Shown one piece after another: positions 32,596 through 41,029 of a stretch of DNA of 47,040 nucleotides. The translations under genes were made by a program, and so were the position numbers. This DNA comes from Bacteroidota bacterium. GTDB lineage: Bacteria; Bacteroidota; Bacteroidia; JABEUT01. Under the pieces are notes generated by a model that was given only the letters and a program-made list of their open reading frames with translations, made no database searches and had not been told where the DNA came from. Each line of letters begins with the position of its first letter. Position 1 is the first letter of the stretch. Location: contig JABDCA010000022.1 of NCBI GenBank assembly GCA_013288345.1, forward strand, positions 1-47,040, read 5' to 3'.

Positions 32596-34362
32596 ATGAG
32601 AAACTTTTTTGCATCATTATTCGGAGCGCTTATAGGCATATTCCTTGCCTTCTTTATAGTTTGTGTAGTAGTAGTAGGCATGATTGGTAATGCCATAAAA
32701 TCAGTTAAAGAAGAAAAACCCACAGTTGCCCCTTCTTCCGTTCTCGAAATAAGACTGAACCACCAGGTAAAAGAACGTACATCAGAAAAGTCTTTCAACT
32801 TTAAACTGGATGATAACGAAAAAATATTCACTGAAAATTCTGGCCTTACTGATATTATTGCTGACATACGCCATGCCGCTACCGATAAGTTTATTAAAGG
32901 TATATACCTTAACCTAACTGATGTATCTGCCGGTATTGCTACTGTCGAGAACATACGTTCAGAACTAGTTAAGTTCAAAGAATCACATAAATTCATTATT
33001 GCATACAGTGCAGGCTTTAGCCAGAAATCATATTATCTGGCATCGGCAGCCGATAATGTTTATCTCTATCCTGAAGGCGAAATTTATTTAAAAGGACTTT
33101 CAGCGCAAATAATGTTTTATAAAAAAGCACTTGACAAACTCGGTGTGCAGGTGCAGGTATTCCGTCATGGCAGGTTTAAAAGCTTTGTCGAGCCCTATAT
33201 AATGGAGAAGATGAGCCCGGATAACAAACTTCAGACAAGGATGCTGCTTCTATCGGTATGGGATAAGTTATTGGAAGATATTGGCGCTTCACGCCAGCTC
33301 ACTGTGGCTGCAATTAACCAAATGGCTGACAGTATGATCATACATACGGCTGAACTTGCAAAAAGTCATAAGCTGGTGGATGACCTTTTATATCCGGATG
33401 AAGTACTTGAAAAGATACGGACAAAGGCAGGTGTTTCAGATAAACAAGATATTTCATTCATTGGCCTTGATGACTATAGGGAAACATTTAATACCAACGG
33501 ATTTAGTTCTACAAAAATTGCTGTGATATATGCATCAGGTGATATTGGACAAGGATATGGCGATGACGATAACATCGGCTCAGCGCGCATATCAAAAACA
33601 ATACGGGAAGCACGCTTAGACCAGGATGTAAAAGCCATTGTACTGAGAGTGAATTCTCCGGGCGGTGATGCATTGGCATCAGATGTTATTTGGAGAGAGA
33701 TTGACCTTGCCAAAAAAGTTAAGCCCGTAATTGTTTCTATGGGCGATGTAGCCGCATCGGGTGGATATTATATAGCATGTGCTGCAAATGCAATTGTTGC
33801 AGAGCCTACTACCATTACCGGTTCTATTGGTGTATTCGGACTTTTGCCAAATGCGCAAAGCTTGCTTAACGATAAGTTAGGTATTACTATTGATACGGTA
33901 AGCACCAATACACATGCAGCAGCAGGGTCTTTATTCTACCCTCTTCTTTCGAATGAAGAAGCTGTATTACAAGGTGGCGTTGAAAACTTTTATCATACTT
34001 TTCTTAGCCGTGTTGCTGCAGGCAGAAACATGACCACTGCACAGGTAGACAGCATAGCACAAGGGAGAGTTTGGAGCGGAGCGCAGGCAATAAAAATAGG
34101 CCTTGTTGATACATTAGGAGATATGAGCCTTGCTATACGCATTGCTGCAAGTAAAGCACATATAACTGCATATAGCATAGAAGAATTACCGACCATGATA
34201 AACCCATTAAGGAAATTACTTAGCCGTTTTTCAGGAGACATGGAAACTAAAATTTTACAAGAAGAACTTGGCAGTATTTATGAGCCCGTTCAGGAACTGT
34301 CAAAAACAATGAAACTAAGTGGTATACAAGCAAAAATGCCATATCAATTAATAATTCAATAA
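32596..34362 (+). CDS. sppA: signal peptide peptidase SppA (long form)
   Basis: This 588-residue membrane-anchored serine protease cuts signal peptides left in the membrane after secretion. One membrane helix (about 10-30) is followed by the two tandem SppA domains. The general base Lys195 lies in HGRFKSFVEPY and the nucleophile Ser388 in DVAASGGYYIACAAN. The long double-domain form matches the E. coli type. First gene of sppA-purE-capD; purE begins 19 bases later. Confidence 0.93.
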   Translation: MRNFFASLFGALIGIFLAFFIVCVVVVGMIGNAIKSVKEEKPTVAPSSVLEIRLNHQVKERTSEKSFNFKLDDNEKIFTENSGLTDIIADIRHAATDKFIKGIYLNLTDVSAGIATVENIRSELVKFKESHKFIIAYSAGFSQKSYYLASAADNVYLYPEGEIYLKGLSAQIMFYKKALDKLGVQVQVFRHGRFKSFVEPYIMEKMSPDNKLQTRMLLLSVWDKLLEDIGASRQLTVAAINQMADSMIIHTAELAKSHKLVDDLLYPDEVLEKIRTKAGVSDKQDISFIGLDDYRETFNTNGFSSTKIAVIYASGDIGQGYGDDDNIGSARISKTIREARLDQDVKAIVLRVNSPGGDALASDVIWREIDLAKKVKPVIVSMGDVAASGGYYIACAANAIVAEPTTITGSIGVFGLLPNAQSLLNDKLGITIDTVSTNTHAAAGSLFYPLLSNEEAVLQGGVENFYHTFLSRVAAGRNMTTAQVDSIAQGRVWSGAQAIKIGLVDTLGDMSLAIRIAASKAHITAYSIEELPTMINPLRKLLSRFSGDMETKILQEELGSIYEPVQELSKTMKLSGIQAKMPYQLIIQ

Positions 34363-34381
34363 CCTATAAAAAACAACCTTT

Positions 34382-34906
34382 ATGCAAGCACTAGTTGGAA
34401 TTATGATGGGCAGCGCGTCAGATCTGCCTTTAATGAAAGAAGCCGCAGCCGTATTAGAAAGTTTTGAAATACCATTTGAAATCAATGTGCTGTCGGCCCA
34501 TCGCACACCCGATAAAGCAATGGAATATGCTAAAGATGCAGCAAAACGTGGTATGAAAGTAATGATAGCCGGTGCAGGCGGAGCAGCGCATTTACCGGGT
34601 GTGGTAGCTGCACTTACCCCTTTACCAGTTATTGGCGTACCTGTTAAATCATCTAATTCAATGGATGGATGGGATTCTGTTTTATCTATACTGCAAATGC
34701 CGGGCGGCGTTCCTGTAGCTACTGTGGCGCTTAACGGTGCACACAATGCAGGTATACTTGCTGCACAAATAATAGCAACCGGTGATCCTGTACTGATGAA
34801 AAAGATCGTTGCATTCAAAGAAAAACTAAGAGAGAAAATATACAAATCGGCTGAAGAGGTAAATAAACTGGATTTCAAATTTCAGGTTAAGCACGCATTA
34901 GTTTAA
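34382..34906 (+). CDS. purE: 5-(carboxyamino)imidazole ribonucleotide mutase
   Basis: This 174-residue enzyme moves the carboxylate of N5-CAIR to give CAIR in purine synthesis. Signatures: MGSASDLPLMKEAA, LSAHRTPDKAMEYA, IAGAGGAAHLPGVVAALT and the PVIGVPVKS loop, identifying a class I PurE. Length is typical. purK is not beside it. It lies 19 bases after sppA and 21 bases before capD. Confidence 0.96.
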   Translation: MQALVGIMMGSASDLPLMKEAAAVLESFEIPFEINVLSAHRTPDKAMEYAKDAAKRGMKVMIAGAGGAAHLPGVVAALTPLPVIGVPVKSSNSMDGWDSVLSILQMPGGVPVATVALNGAHNAGILAAQIIATGDPVLMKKIVAFKEKLREKIYKSAEEVNKLDFKFQVKHALV

Positions 34907-34927
34907 TAGTGAACACTTCAAAATAGA

Positions 34928-36820
34928 ATGCGCATAGATAATATACGTCGTTACATACCACGCAATTTTGTGCTGGTTATCGATATGTTTTTTTGTTTTT
35001 GCGCATTGATATTGGCATACCTGCTCAGGTTCAATTTTTCTATTCCTGCATCTGAAAGAGAAACATTTATTTATGTTTTCCCTTTTGTGCTTTTCTTCAG
35101 GGCACTGAGCTTTTATTTTTCAGGCTTCTATAAAAACATAGTCAGGTATACCGAAGCAAGAGATGTACAACAGATAGTAGTGGTACTTACACTAGGAAGT
35201 TTATTTTTTGCTATTGCTAACCTGCAGTATTACATAACACCGTTCAAGCACTTTTTGGTTCCCTACTCCATTATTGTAATTGAATACCTGTCGACTACGT
35301 TTATACTTATTGCTGCAAGGCTTATTTATAAATCAATGTATATGGGTGCATTTAATCCTGCAAAAACCAAGCGCAACATAATTATATATGGCGCAGATGA
35401 AGCCGGTATTATAACTAAGCGAGCTGTTGACAGGGACGCAGGAACTAAATATGAGGTAGAGGCTTTTTTGGATGAGGACCCAGGTAAATGGGGAAAAAGG
35501 CTGGAAGGCATTACCGTGTATCCACCTGATAAGTTAAAAGAGCTTTTAGCAAATAATACCGTTGCGCATCTGGTAATGTCTAATTCCGAAGTATCATTCG
35601 AACGCAAGAACAAGATCATTGATACTTGCCTTGCTTATGGCACCAAAGTGCTGAACGTTCCTCCTATTAATAACTGGATAAACGGAGAACTTAGCTTTAA
35701 GCAGATAAAGCGTGTACGTATTGAAGACCTGCTGGAGCGTGACCCTATTATTTTAGATAAGGACAAAATTAATAAGCAGATACAAGGTAGAACAGTACTG
35801 ATAACAGGTGCTGCAGGCTCTATTGGTAGTGAAATTGTAAGACAAATAATTCCTTTCCGTCCTAAAAAACTGATATTGGTTGACCAGGCCGAATCGGCAT
35901 TATATGATCTTGAACTGGAGGTAAAAGAGCTTGCTACATTAACCTACAAATCGTATGTGGCAGATATATGCAATAAAGAACGCATGCTGCATATTTTTGA
36001 AATGGATAAACCTGAAATTGTGTTTCACGCTGCGGCATACAAGCATGTACCGGTAATGGAAGAGAACCCGTCGGAGGCTATATGGGTGAATGTTTATGGC
36101 TCACGAACCTTAGCAGATATTTCAGTTAAGTACGGGGTTGAGAAATTTGTAATGGTATCTACCGATAAAGCAGTGAATCCAACAAGTGTAATGGGTGCAT
36201 CGAAACGTATTGGCGAAATGTATGTTCAGGCGCTTAACAAAAAAGGCGGCACACGTTTTGTTACCACACGCTTTGGTAATGTACTTGGTTCAAATGGTTC
36301 TGTAATACCAAGGTTCAAATTACAAATAGATAAAGGCGGCCCTATTACTATAACGCATCCGGAAATAACCCGCTATTTCATGACCATTCCTGAGGCCTGC
36401 CAATTGGTATTAGAGGCAGGAACAATAGGAGAAGGTGGAGAGATATATGTGTTCGATATGGGTAAATCTGTTAAGATAGTTGACCTGGCTATGCGCATGA
36501 TACAGTTATCGGGGCTTACGCTGGGCAAAGACATTAAGATAGTATTTACAGGCCTGCGCCCGGGAGAAAAACTTTTTGAAGAGCTTTTGCATAACAACGA
36601 AAACTCGTTACCTACTCACCATCCGCAAATAATGGTAGCGAAGGTTAAAGAATACGATTATGATATGGTGGCCAAACAGATCGATGAACTTATCGCGCTT
36701 GCATCGAAGCACGATGAAATGGCATTGGTACAAAAAATGAAAGATATTGTTCCGGAATTCCTGAGTAACAATTCAGTTTTTGAAAAGCTTGATAAACCTA
36801 TTTTGAAAGAGAAGGTTTAG
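34928..36820 (+). CDS. membrane-bound nucleotide-sugar dehydratase/epimerase (FlaA1/CapD family)
   Basis: This 630-residue protein has four membrane helices at the N-terminus (within 1-135), a CoA-binding-like linker domain (IIIYGADEAG, LDEDPGKW) and a cytoplasmic Rossmann catalytic domain from about 285. NAD binding is at LITGAAGSIGSEIVRQ (291-306); the active-site region is VSTDKAVNPTSVMGASKRIGE, in which Met replaces the usual catalytic Tyr, as in WbpM-type 4,6-dehydratases. It makes deoxysugar nucleotides for surface polysaccharides or glycoproteins. The substrate is probably UDP-GlcNAc, by family. Its 3' end overlaps the convergent FKBP lipoprotein gene by 23 bases. Confidence 0.92.
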   Translation: MRIDNIRRYIPRNFVLVIDMFFCFCALILAYLLRFNFSIPASERETFIYVFPFVLFFRALSFYFSGFYKNIVRYTEARDVQQIVVVLTLGSLFFAIANLQYYITPFKHFLVPYSIIVIEYLSTTFILIAARLIYKSMYMGAFNPAKTKRNIIIYGADEAGIITKRAVDRDAGTKYEVEAFLDEDPGKWGKRLEGITVYPPDKLKELLANNTVAHLVMSNSEVSFERKNKIIDTCLAYGTKVLNVPPINNWINGELSFKQIKRVRIEDLLERDPIILDKDKINKQIQGRTVLITGAAGSIGSEIVRQIIPFRPKKLILVDQAESALYDLELEVKELATLTYKSYVADICNKERMLHIFEMDKPEIVFHAAAYKHVPVMEENPSEAIWVNVYGSRTLADISVKYGVEKFVMVSTDKAVNPTSVMGASKRIGEMYVQALNKKGGTRFVTTRFGNVLGSNGSVIPRFKLQIDKGGPITITHPEITRYFMTIPEACQLVLEAGTIGEGGEIYVFDMGKSVKIVDLAMRMIQLSGLTLGKDIKIVFTGLRPGEKLFEELLHNNENSLPTHHPQIMVAKVKEYDYDMVAKQIDELIALASKHDEMALVQKMKDIVPEFLSNNSVFEKLDKPILKEKV

Positions 36821-37361
36821 CTTTAGTTAAGCTCAGCAGGTTAATATTATATATCACTATTGCCCCCGGAGGTATTTTATCTTTATCGCCTACAAGGCCA
36901 TTAGCCAGGTTAGAGGGAATAATAAACATAGCTTTATCGCCCACATGCATAAGCTGCACTGCCTCATGCACACCCGATTCCACTTCATCTTCACCAACCT
37001 TAAATTGTTTTGGGCCATCTTGCTTGGTATCGTAACACATAGTACCATCGAGCAGGCTTATGGTATAACTTACTGAGGCCATTTCTCCTACCTCGGCAAT
37101 ATCACCTTTACCATGCTCTATTATCTGATAATATATGCCCGTCTGTGTACGTTGCATATCGTAATTATGCCTCTGTACATATTGCTTTATTTCATCTTCC
37201 TGTTGCAGAAGAAATGCCTTATGTGAATCGATAAGCCCATTGTTTACCTGCTTTTGGGTTAGCGGTGGAGCAGTATTTTTGGGTTCATCGTTACCACAAC
37301 CACAAAACAATACAGTAATAAAAGTTATTACGCAGGCACTATGTATAGTACGAATTATCAT
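36798..37361 (-). CDS. FKBP-type peptidyl-prolyl isomerase lipoprotein, GldI-like
   Basis: This 187-residue protein has a lipoprotein signal (TVLFCGCGND, acylated Cys22 or so) followed by a helical linker and an FKBP domain from about residue 80 (GIYYQIIEHGKGDIAEVGEM, LMHVGDKAMFIIPSNLANG, IPPGAIVIYNINLL). It fits GldI-type isomerases that assist gliding and the T9SS in Flavobacteria. The neighbour nrnA, four bases overlapping, and ndk beyond it match the gene order I remember around gldI. No other gliding gene is in the window, so the symbol is not assigned. Confidence 0.85.
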   Translation of the reverse strand: MIIRTIHSACVITFITVLFCGCGNDEPKNTAPPLTQKQVNNGLIDSHKAFLLQQEDEIKQYVQRHNYDMQRTQTGIYYQIIEHGKGDIAEVGEMASVSYTISLLDGTMCYDTKQDGPKQFKVGEDEVESGVHEAVQLMHVGDKAMFIIPSNLANGLVGDKDKIPPGAIVIYNINLLSLTKAKPSLSK

Positions 37362-38377
37362 TTCCCTTTAAGCTCAGCTTTATATGGCGACAAGAGTGTT
37401 AGGAACTTCATTATGGTTTCATCCATCGAAAGTTCGCTCATACCACCGGCAGCATTCAAATGGCCGCCACCGTTAAAGTGTGCACGGGCAAATTTGTTTA
37501 CATCAAACTTATCTTTCGATCGGAAGGATATGCGTATTTCGCCATCTTGCTTTTCAGCAAATAAGGCAGCAAAAGCAACACCCTTTACCGATAATGGCTC
37601 ATTTACCAGGCCTTCAGTATCTCCGTCTTTATAATCAAAACGCTTTAACTCACTTTGGGTTAAGGCAATAAAACCGGTTGAAAATTCAGGTAATATTTTC
37701 ATCTTCTCTAATAACGAAAACCCTGTAAGCCTCAATCTAGCTTCACGGTTGGTATCGTTAATAAGCTGATAAACGCGTGAACTTTCTGCACCCCGTTCCA
37801 TTAATTCAGCCACTACATAATGAGTATGAGTGGTAGTGGATGCAAAGCGGAAAGAGCCTGTATCGGTCATTATACCTGAATAAAGGCAGTTGGCTATGTT
37901 TTTATTTATCTTTTTCTTTTCGCCTAATTTTTCGATCAGGTCAAATATCAGTTCGGCAGTAGATGATGCTTTAGTGCTATGAAAAGCTATATCGGCAAAC
38001 GGGTCGGGTTGCGGATGATGATCAACCATTAGTATAAGTGCATTCGATTTTGCAACCTCTACACCCAACTCTTCTATACGGCGCAGGCCGTTAAAATCGA
38101 GGCAGGCAACCAGGTCGGCAGAACGTATGGCAGCAATAGCTTCAGTAGGTTTCTTATCGTAAGTAATTATGTCTTTGGCACCCGGCATCCATTTTAAAAA
38201 GTCGGGGAACACATTGGGTGCAAGCACCGTAACCGTATGTCCGAATTTTTTAAGGAAGTGGCAAAACCCCAACGATGAACCTACTGCATCACCATCAGGC
38301 GATTTGTGCATTATGATAGTTACCTTTTGAGGTTCACTTATCAGTTCTTTTATTTTTAATAGCTCTTGTTCAGTCAC
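37358..38377 (-). CDS. nrnA: DHH family phosphoesterase (NrnA-like oligoribonuclease/pAp phosphatase)
   Basis: This 339-residue protein has the DHH motifs: HKSPDGDAVGSSLG (15-35 region), VACLDFNG, VDHHPQPDPF, TDTGSFRFAS and the DHHA1 end motif FNGGGHLNAAGG. NrnA-type enzymes degrade short RNA fragments and dephosphorylate 3'-phosphoadenosine 5'-phosphate using two manganese ions. The start is GTG at 38377; no in-frame ATG is close and the -7 element at 38400 supports it. It overlaps the GldI-like gene by an ATGA junction. Confidence 0.9.
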   Translation of the reverse strand: MTEQELLKIKELISEPQKVTIIMHKSPDGDAVGSSLGFCHFLKKFGHTVTVLAPNVFPDFLKWMPGAKDIITYDKKPTEAIAAIRSADLVACLDFNGLRRIEELGVEVAKSNALILMVDHHPQPDPFADIAFHSTKASSTAELIFDLIEKLGEKKKINKNIANCLYSGIMTDTGSFRFASTTTHTHYVVAELMERGAESSRVYQLINDTNREARLRLTGFSLLEKMKILPEFSTGFIALTQSELKRFDYKDGDTEGLVNEPLSVKGVAFAALFAEKQDGEIRISFRSKDKFDVNKFARAHFNGGGHLNAAGGMSELSMDETIMKFLTLLSPYKAELKGK

Positions 38378-38399
38378 AATAATTTTAAATTCTAGGTTA

Positions 38400-38407
38400 C
38401 AAAGTTA
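38400..38407 (-). promoter_or_regulatory. -7 element TAACTTTG for nrnA
   Basis: Exact minus-strand TAnnTTTG match, 22 bases upstream of the GTG start of nrnA. It is only three bases from the -7 element of ndk on the opposite strand. Confidence 0.6.
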
Positions 38408-38410
38408 ACT

Positions 38411-38418
38411 TATATTTG
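38411..38418 (+). promoter_or_regulatory. -7 element TATATTTG for ndk
   Basis: Exact TAnnTTTG match, 25 bases upstream of the ndk ATG at 38444. Confidence 0.65.
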
Positions 38419-38443
38419 CGCTCACTAAAAAATACACATTATT

Positions 38444-38863
38444 ATGGCCACAAACAGAACATTTACCATGGTTAAGCCTGATGCAGTAGCTGACGGCAAT
38501 ACAGGAGGTATTTTGCAAATGATACAAAAAGCAGGATTTAAGATCGTTGCTATGAAGCAAACCCGCCTCAGCAAAGAAACTGCAGGCGCTTTTTACGCTG
38601 TACACAAAGAACGCCCTTTTTATGGCGAATTAGTTGATTATATGTCATCGGGCCCTATAGTAGCTGCTATTTTAGAGAAGAACGATGCAGTTGCTGACTT
38701 CCGTAAGCTTATTGGCGCTACTGACCCGGCTAAGGCTGATGCAGGTACTATTCGTAAGCTATATGCTAAATCTATTTCTGCTAACGCAGTTCATGGTTCC
38801 GACAGCGATGATAACGCACGTATTGAAGGCGATTTCTTCTTTTCGAGCTTAGAAAGAGTTTAA
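38444..38863 (+). CDS. ndk: nucleoside diphosphate kinase
   Basis: This 139-residue enzyme transfers the gamma-phosphate from ATP to other nucleoside diphosphates through a phosphohistidine. The start [13 protein letters not shown] and the active-site NAVHGSDS (catalytic His about 116) are diagnostic. Full length. It faces the DUF721 gene, with only two bases between their stop codons. Confidence 0.97.
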   Translation: MATNRTFTMVKPDAVADGNTGGILQMIQKAGFKIVAMKQTRLSKETAGAFYAVHKERPFYGELVDYMSSGPIVAAILEKNDAVADFRKLIGATDPAKADAGTIRKLYAKSISANAVHGSDSDDNARIEGDFFFSSLERV

Positions 38864-38865
38864 GT

Positions 38866-39156
38866 TTACCTTAACACAAGTTCGTTCACTACCTGAGAGC
38901 CTACCATGGCATTCAGGTCCTTTATTATCTTGCTTGCCGAGTAGGATATCTCTTGCCTTAACGGAGCAGAAGCAATGGTAACAACCAGTTTGCCGTTGCT
39001 AATGTATATATCGGTAGTGTGCTTTGAAATAAGCGGGCCAACCACTTTTTCCCATGAACGGACCAGTTTATGCTCATCTATTTTATCATCCAAGCGATAA
39101 AGCTTGAGCATATCTTTAATGGCATCACCTAATTTTTGGTCGTTGCTGCTTCTCAT
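38866..39156 (-). CDS. DUF721 protein (DciA-like)
   Basis: This 96-residue protein has the DUF721 core: LGDAIKDMLKLYRLDDKI, LVRSWEKVVGPLISKHT and ISNGKLVVTIASAPLRQEIS. In other bacteria DUF721 corresponds to DciA, a loader of the replicative helicase DnaB. Being directly downstream of recF (a one-base overlap, TAATG) places it with replication and repair genes. Whether it loads helicase in this organism is inferred. Confidence 0.85.
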   Translation of the reverse strand: MRSSNDQKLGDAIKDMLKLYRLDDKIDEHKLVRSWEKVVGPLISKHTTDIYISNGKLVVTIASAPLRQEISYSASKIIKDLNAMVGSQVVNELVLR

Positions 39157-40280
39157 TATTGTACTAAGTTAGGTTCGGTAACTTCATCAAGTGCTCCTTC
39201 ATTAATTGGGAATATCCTATAGTCTTGGCCTTTTTTATCCAGTAAGTTTTTCATACGGGTATGGCTGGTATCAGTAATAAATACCTGCTTAAAGTCTTTG
39301 CCTGTTACCATGTTTATAAGGTAGCTTACACGGTCCTCATCCAGTTTATCGAATATATCATCAAGCAATACGATGGGCGGAAAATTGAAATGCTTTTTAA
39401 GAAAGTGGAATTGGGCTATTTTTAATGCTATAATAAATGACTTCTGCTGACCCTGCGATGCAAACTTTTTCAGTGGATGTCCATCTTTTAAAAACAGCCA
39501 ATCATCCTTGTGAACACCTGCTGTGGTGTACTGTACAGCCCTATCCTTATCAAGTGCTTTGCTGAATATATCGGCATACTCGCCTTCGCTTATCTGCGAT
39601 GAATAGGTAAGGTTGGCAAGTTCGCGAGAACCTGATATTTCGCTATATACCTTCTCAAAAATTCCGGTAAAGGCTTCAGTAAACTCCTTTCTCTTTCTGA
39701 ATATCTCTTTGCCTTTTTCAATCAACACCTCATCCCATATTGCCATCAGGGTATCATCCCACTGGCGTGTTTCATAAAAGCGCTTTAACATGGCATTACG
39801 CTGTAGCAAGGCTTTGTTGTAATCTATCAGGTTGGTCAGATAAGCTGAATCAATTTGCGAGAGGATGCTATCTACAAACCGCCTTCTTACTTCGCTGCCT
39901 TCGTGTATCAGTTCAATATCGGTTGGCGATATCATTACCACAGGCAATAAGCCTATGTGTTCTGATAAACGGCCATAATCTTTTTTATTCCGCTTAAACA
40001 GCTTGCGGTCATTCCTTTTTTGTGCACAGTATATTTCTTCCTGTTGGGCATCTTTATAGAACTGGCCCTGTATTACAAACATGTCCTCCTCATGGAATAT
40101 GTTCTGGTTATCGAACGAATTGAAATAGCTTTTGCAAAACGATAGATAGTGTATAGCATCGAGCAAATTGGTTTTACCCGCACCGTTATGCCCCACAAAG
40201 CAGTTTACGTTTTGTGAAAACTGCATGTTTACCTGCCTGTAATTCTTAAAATTGAGTATCGATATATTGTCGAGGTACAT
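39156..40280 (-). CDS. recF: DNA replication and repair protein RecF
   Basis: This 374-residue SMC-like ATPase helps load RecA at gapped DNA. Walker A is GHNGAGKTNL, the signature motif FASQGQQKSF and Walker B IVLLDDIFDKLD. The start MYLDNISILNFKNYRQ is the usual RecF opening, so the ATG at 40280 is correct; an upstream TTG at 40301 falls within the -7 element. It overlaps DUF721 by one base. dnaA/dnaN are not nearby. Confidence 0.95.
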   Translation of the reverse strand: MYLDNISILNFKNYRQVNMQFSQNVNCFVGHNGAGKTNLLDAIHYLSFCKSYFNSFDNQNIFHEEDMFVIQGQFYKDAQQEEIYCAQKRNDRKLFKRNKKDYGRLSEHIGLLPVVMISPTDIELIHEGSEVRRRFVDSILSQIDSAYLTNLIDYNKALLQRNAMLKRFYETRQWDDTLMAIWDEVLIEKGKEIFRKRKEFTEAFTGIFEKVYSEISGSRELANLTYSSQISEGEYADIFSKALDKDRAVQYTTAGVHKDDWLFLKDGHPLKKFASQGQQKSFIIALKIAQFHFLKKHFNFPPIVLLDDIFDKLDEDRVSYLINMVTGKDFKQVFITDTSHTRMKNLLDKKGQDYRIFPINEGALDEVTEPNLVQ

Positions 40281-40298
40281 GCCCTTTATTTGCTTGCC

Positions 40299-40306
40299 CA
40301 AATTTA
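40299..40306 (-). promoter_or_regulatory. -7 element TAAATTTG for recF-DUF721
   Basis: Exact minus-strand TAnnTTTG match, 18 bases upstream of the recF ATG. Its last three bases form an in-frame TTG that could be mistaken for the start codon. Confidence 0.65.
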
Positions 40307-40393
40307 GGCTTTATAGATGTAAGCAATTACATTCATTGATAATAACAATAAATAACAATAGAATTTTTTGATAATGTTTTTAGCAAATAGCAT

Positions 40394-40420
40394 ACAATAT
40401 ATTGGTTATCAATATATTGT
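40394..40420. repeat. perfect 11-base inverted repeat in an AT-rich divergent region
   Basis: ACAATATATTG (40394-40404) and CAATATATTGT (40410-40420) are exact reverse complements around GTTAT. The 10-base core CAATATATTG is also palindromic by itself, so it appears twice in tandem, like a pair of operator half-sites or two full sites. It lies between the divergent recF and folK transcripts. Confidence 0.55.
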
Positions 40421-40460
40421 GAAAAATATATGAGCGGGTAAATAAATGCATAAGTTTTAC

Positions 40461-40468
40461 CACCTTTG
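40461..40468 (+). promoter_or_regulatory. near-consensus -7 element CACCTTTG for folK
   Basis: One base off TAnnTTTG, only four bases before the ATG at 40473. If real, the transcript would be nearly leaderless and the ATG at 40446 could not be the start. Confidence 0.3.
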
Positions 40469-40472
40469 CCTT

Positions 40473-40994
40473 ATGAATATAGCCTACTTATCGCTTGGTA
40501 GTAATATAGGAGACAGGGAAGCAAACCTATTGAAAAGCATTGCTTTACTTCAAAAAGAGGCGGGAGAAATCATTGCCATATCTTCGCTTTACGAAACCGA
40601 GCCCTGGAATATGGATGATAGCTCAAGTTTTATAAACCAGGTTATAGAAGTACAAACCAAGCTCTCAGCAGATAAGTTGATGGATATTTTACTGGAAACC
40701 GAAACCAAAATGGGAAGGGTACGGCCCCAAACCCCTAAAGGGGCTTTAAATAAAACTGACACAAAATATGAGTCGAGAGTAATTGATATAGATATACTTT
40801 TCTATAACGATGCTATTATATCATCAGATAAACTGACTATTCCCCACCCGCTTTTACACCAACGCAGGTTTGTGCTTGAACCTTTGGCAGAAATAAACCC
40901 AAATCTCATTCATCCCTTATTAAACAAGGCTATTTCTGCTTTGTTGCTCGAATGCAAGGACAGTTACATGGTAGCAAAGATTATGTCGAAATAA
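40473..40994 (+). CDS. folK: 2-amino-4-hydroxy-6-hydroxymethyldihydropteridine diphosphokinase
   Basis: This 173-residue enzyme activates hydroxymethyl-dihydropterin with pyrophosphate from ATP in folate synthesis. Signatures: AYLSLGSNIGDREANL, SSLYETEPW, and the metal and ATP-binding YESRVIDIDILFYND with IPHPLLHQRRFVLEPLAEI. The ATG at 40473 fits the family's N-terminus; the one at 40446 adds nine residues not seen in relatives. First gene of a five-gene unit that ends with the PHP phosphatase. Confidence 0.93.
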   Translation: MNIAYLSLGSNIGDREANLLKSIALLQKEAGEIIAISSLYETEPWNMDDSSSFINQVIEVQTKLSADKLMDILLETETKMGRVRPQTPKGALNKTDTKYESRVIDIDILFYNDAIISSDKLTIPHPLLHQRRFVLEPLAEINPNLIHPLLNKAISALLLECKDSYMVAKIMSK

Positions 40995-41029
40995 ATACGT
41001 AAATTCGTAGAAGATTTATAGTTATAGAA

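Noticed and set aside
32580-32996. 138-residue minus-strand frame opposite the start of sppA
   Set aside because: It overlaps the promoter and the anchored start of sppA; no support as a gene.
34348-34878. 176-residue minus-strand frame across purE
   Set aside because: It lies fully opposite purE, has biased low-complexity content and no recognisable domain; shadow of a real gene.
40281-40301. TTG start extending recF by seven residues
   Set aside because: It lies in the -7 element; RecF proteins begin with the residues coded from the ATG at 40280.
40307-40445. Possible replication origin in the AT-rich gap beside recF
   Set aside because: No cluster of DnaA boxes (TTATNCACA) was seen and dnaA/dnaN are not present; AT-richness and one palindrome are not enough.
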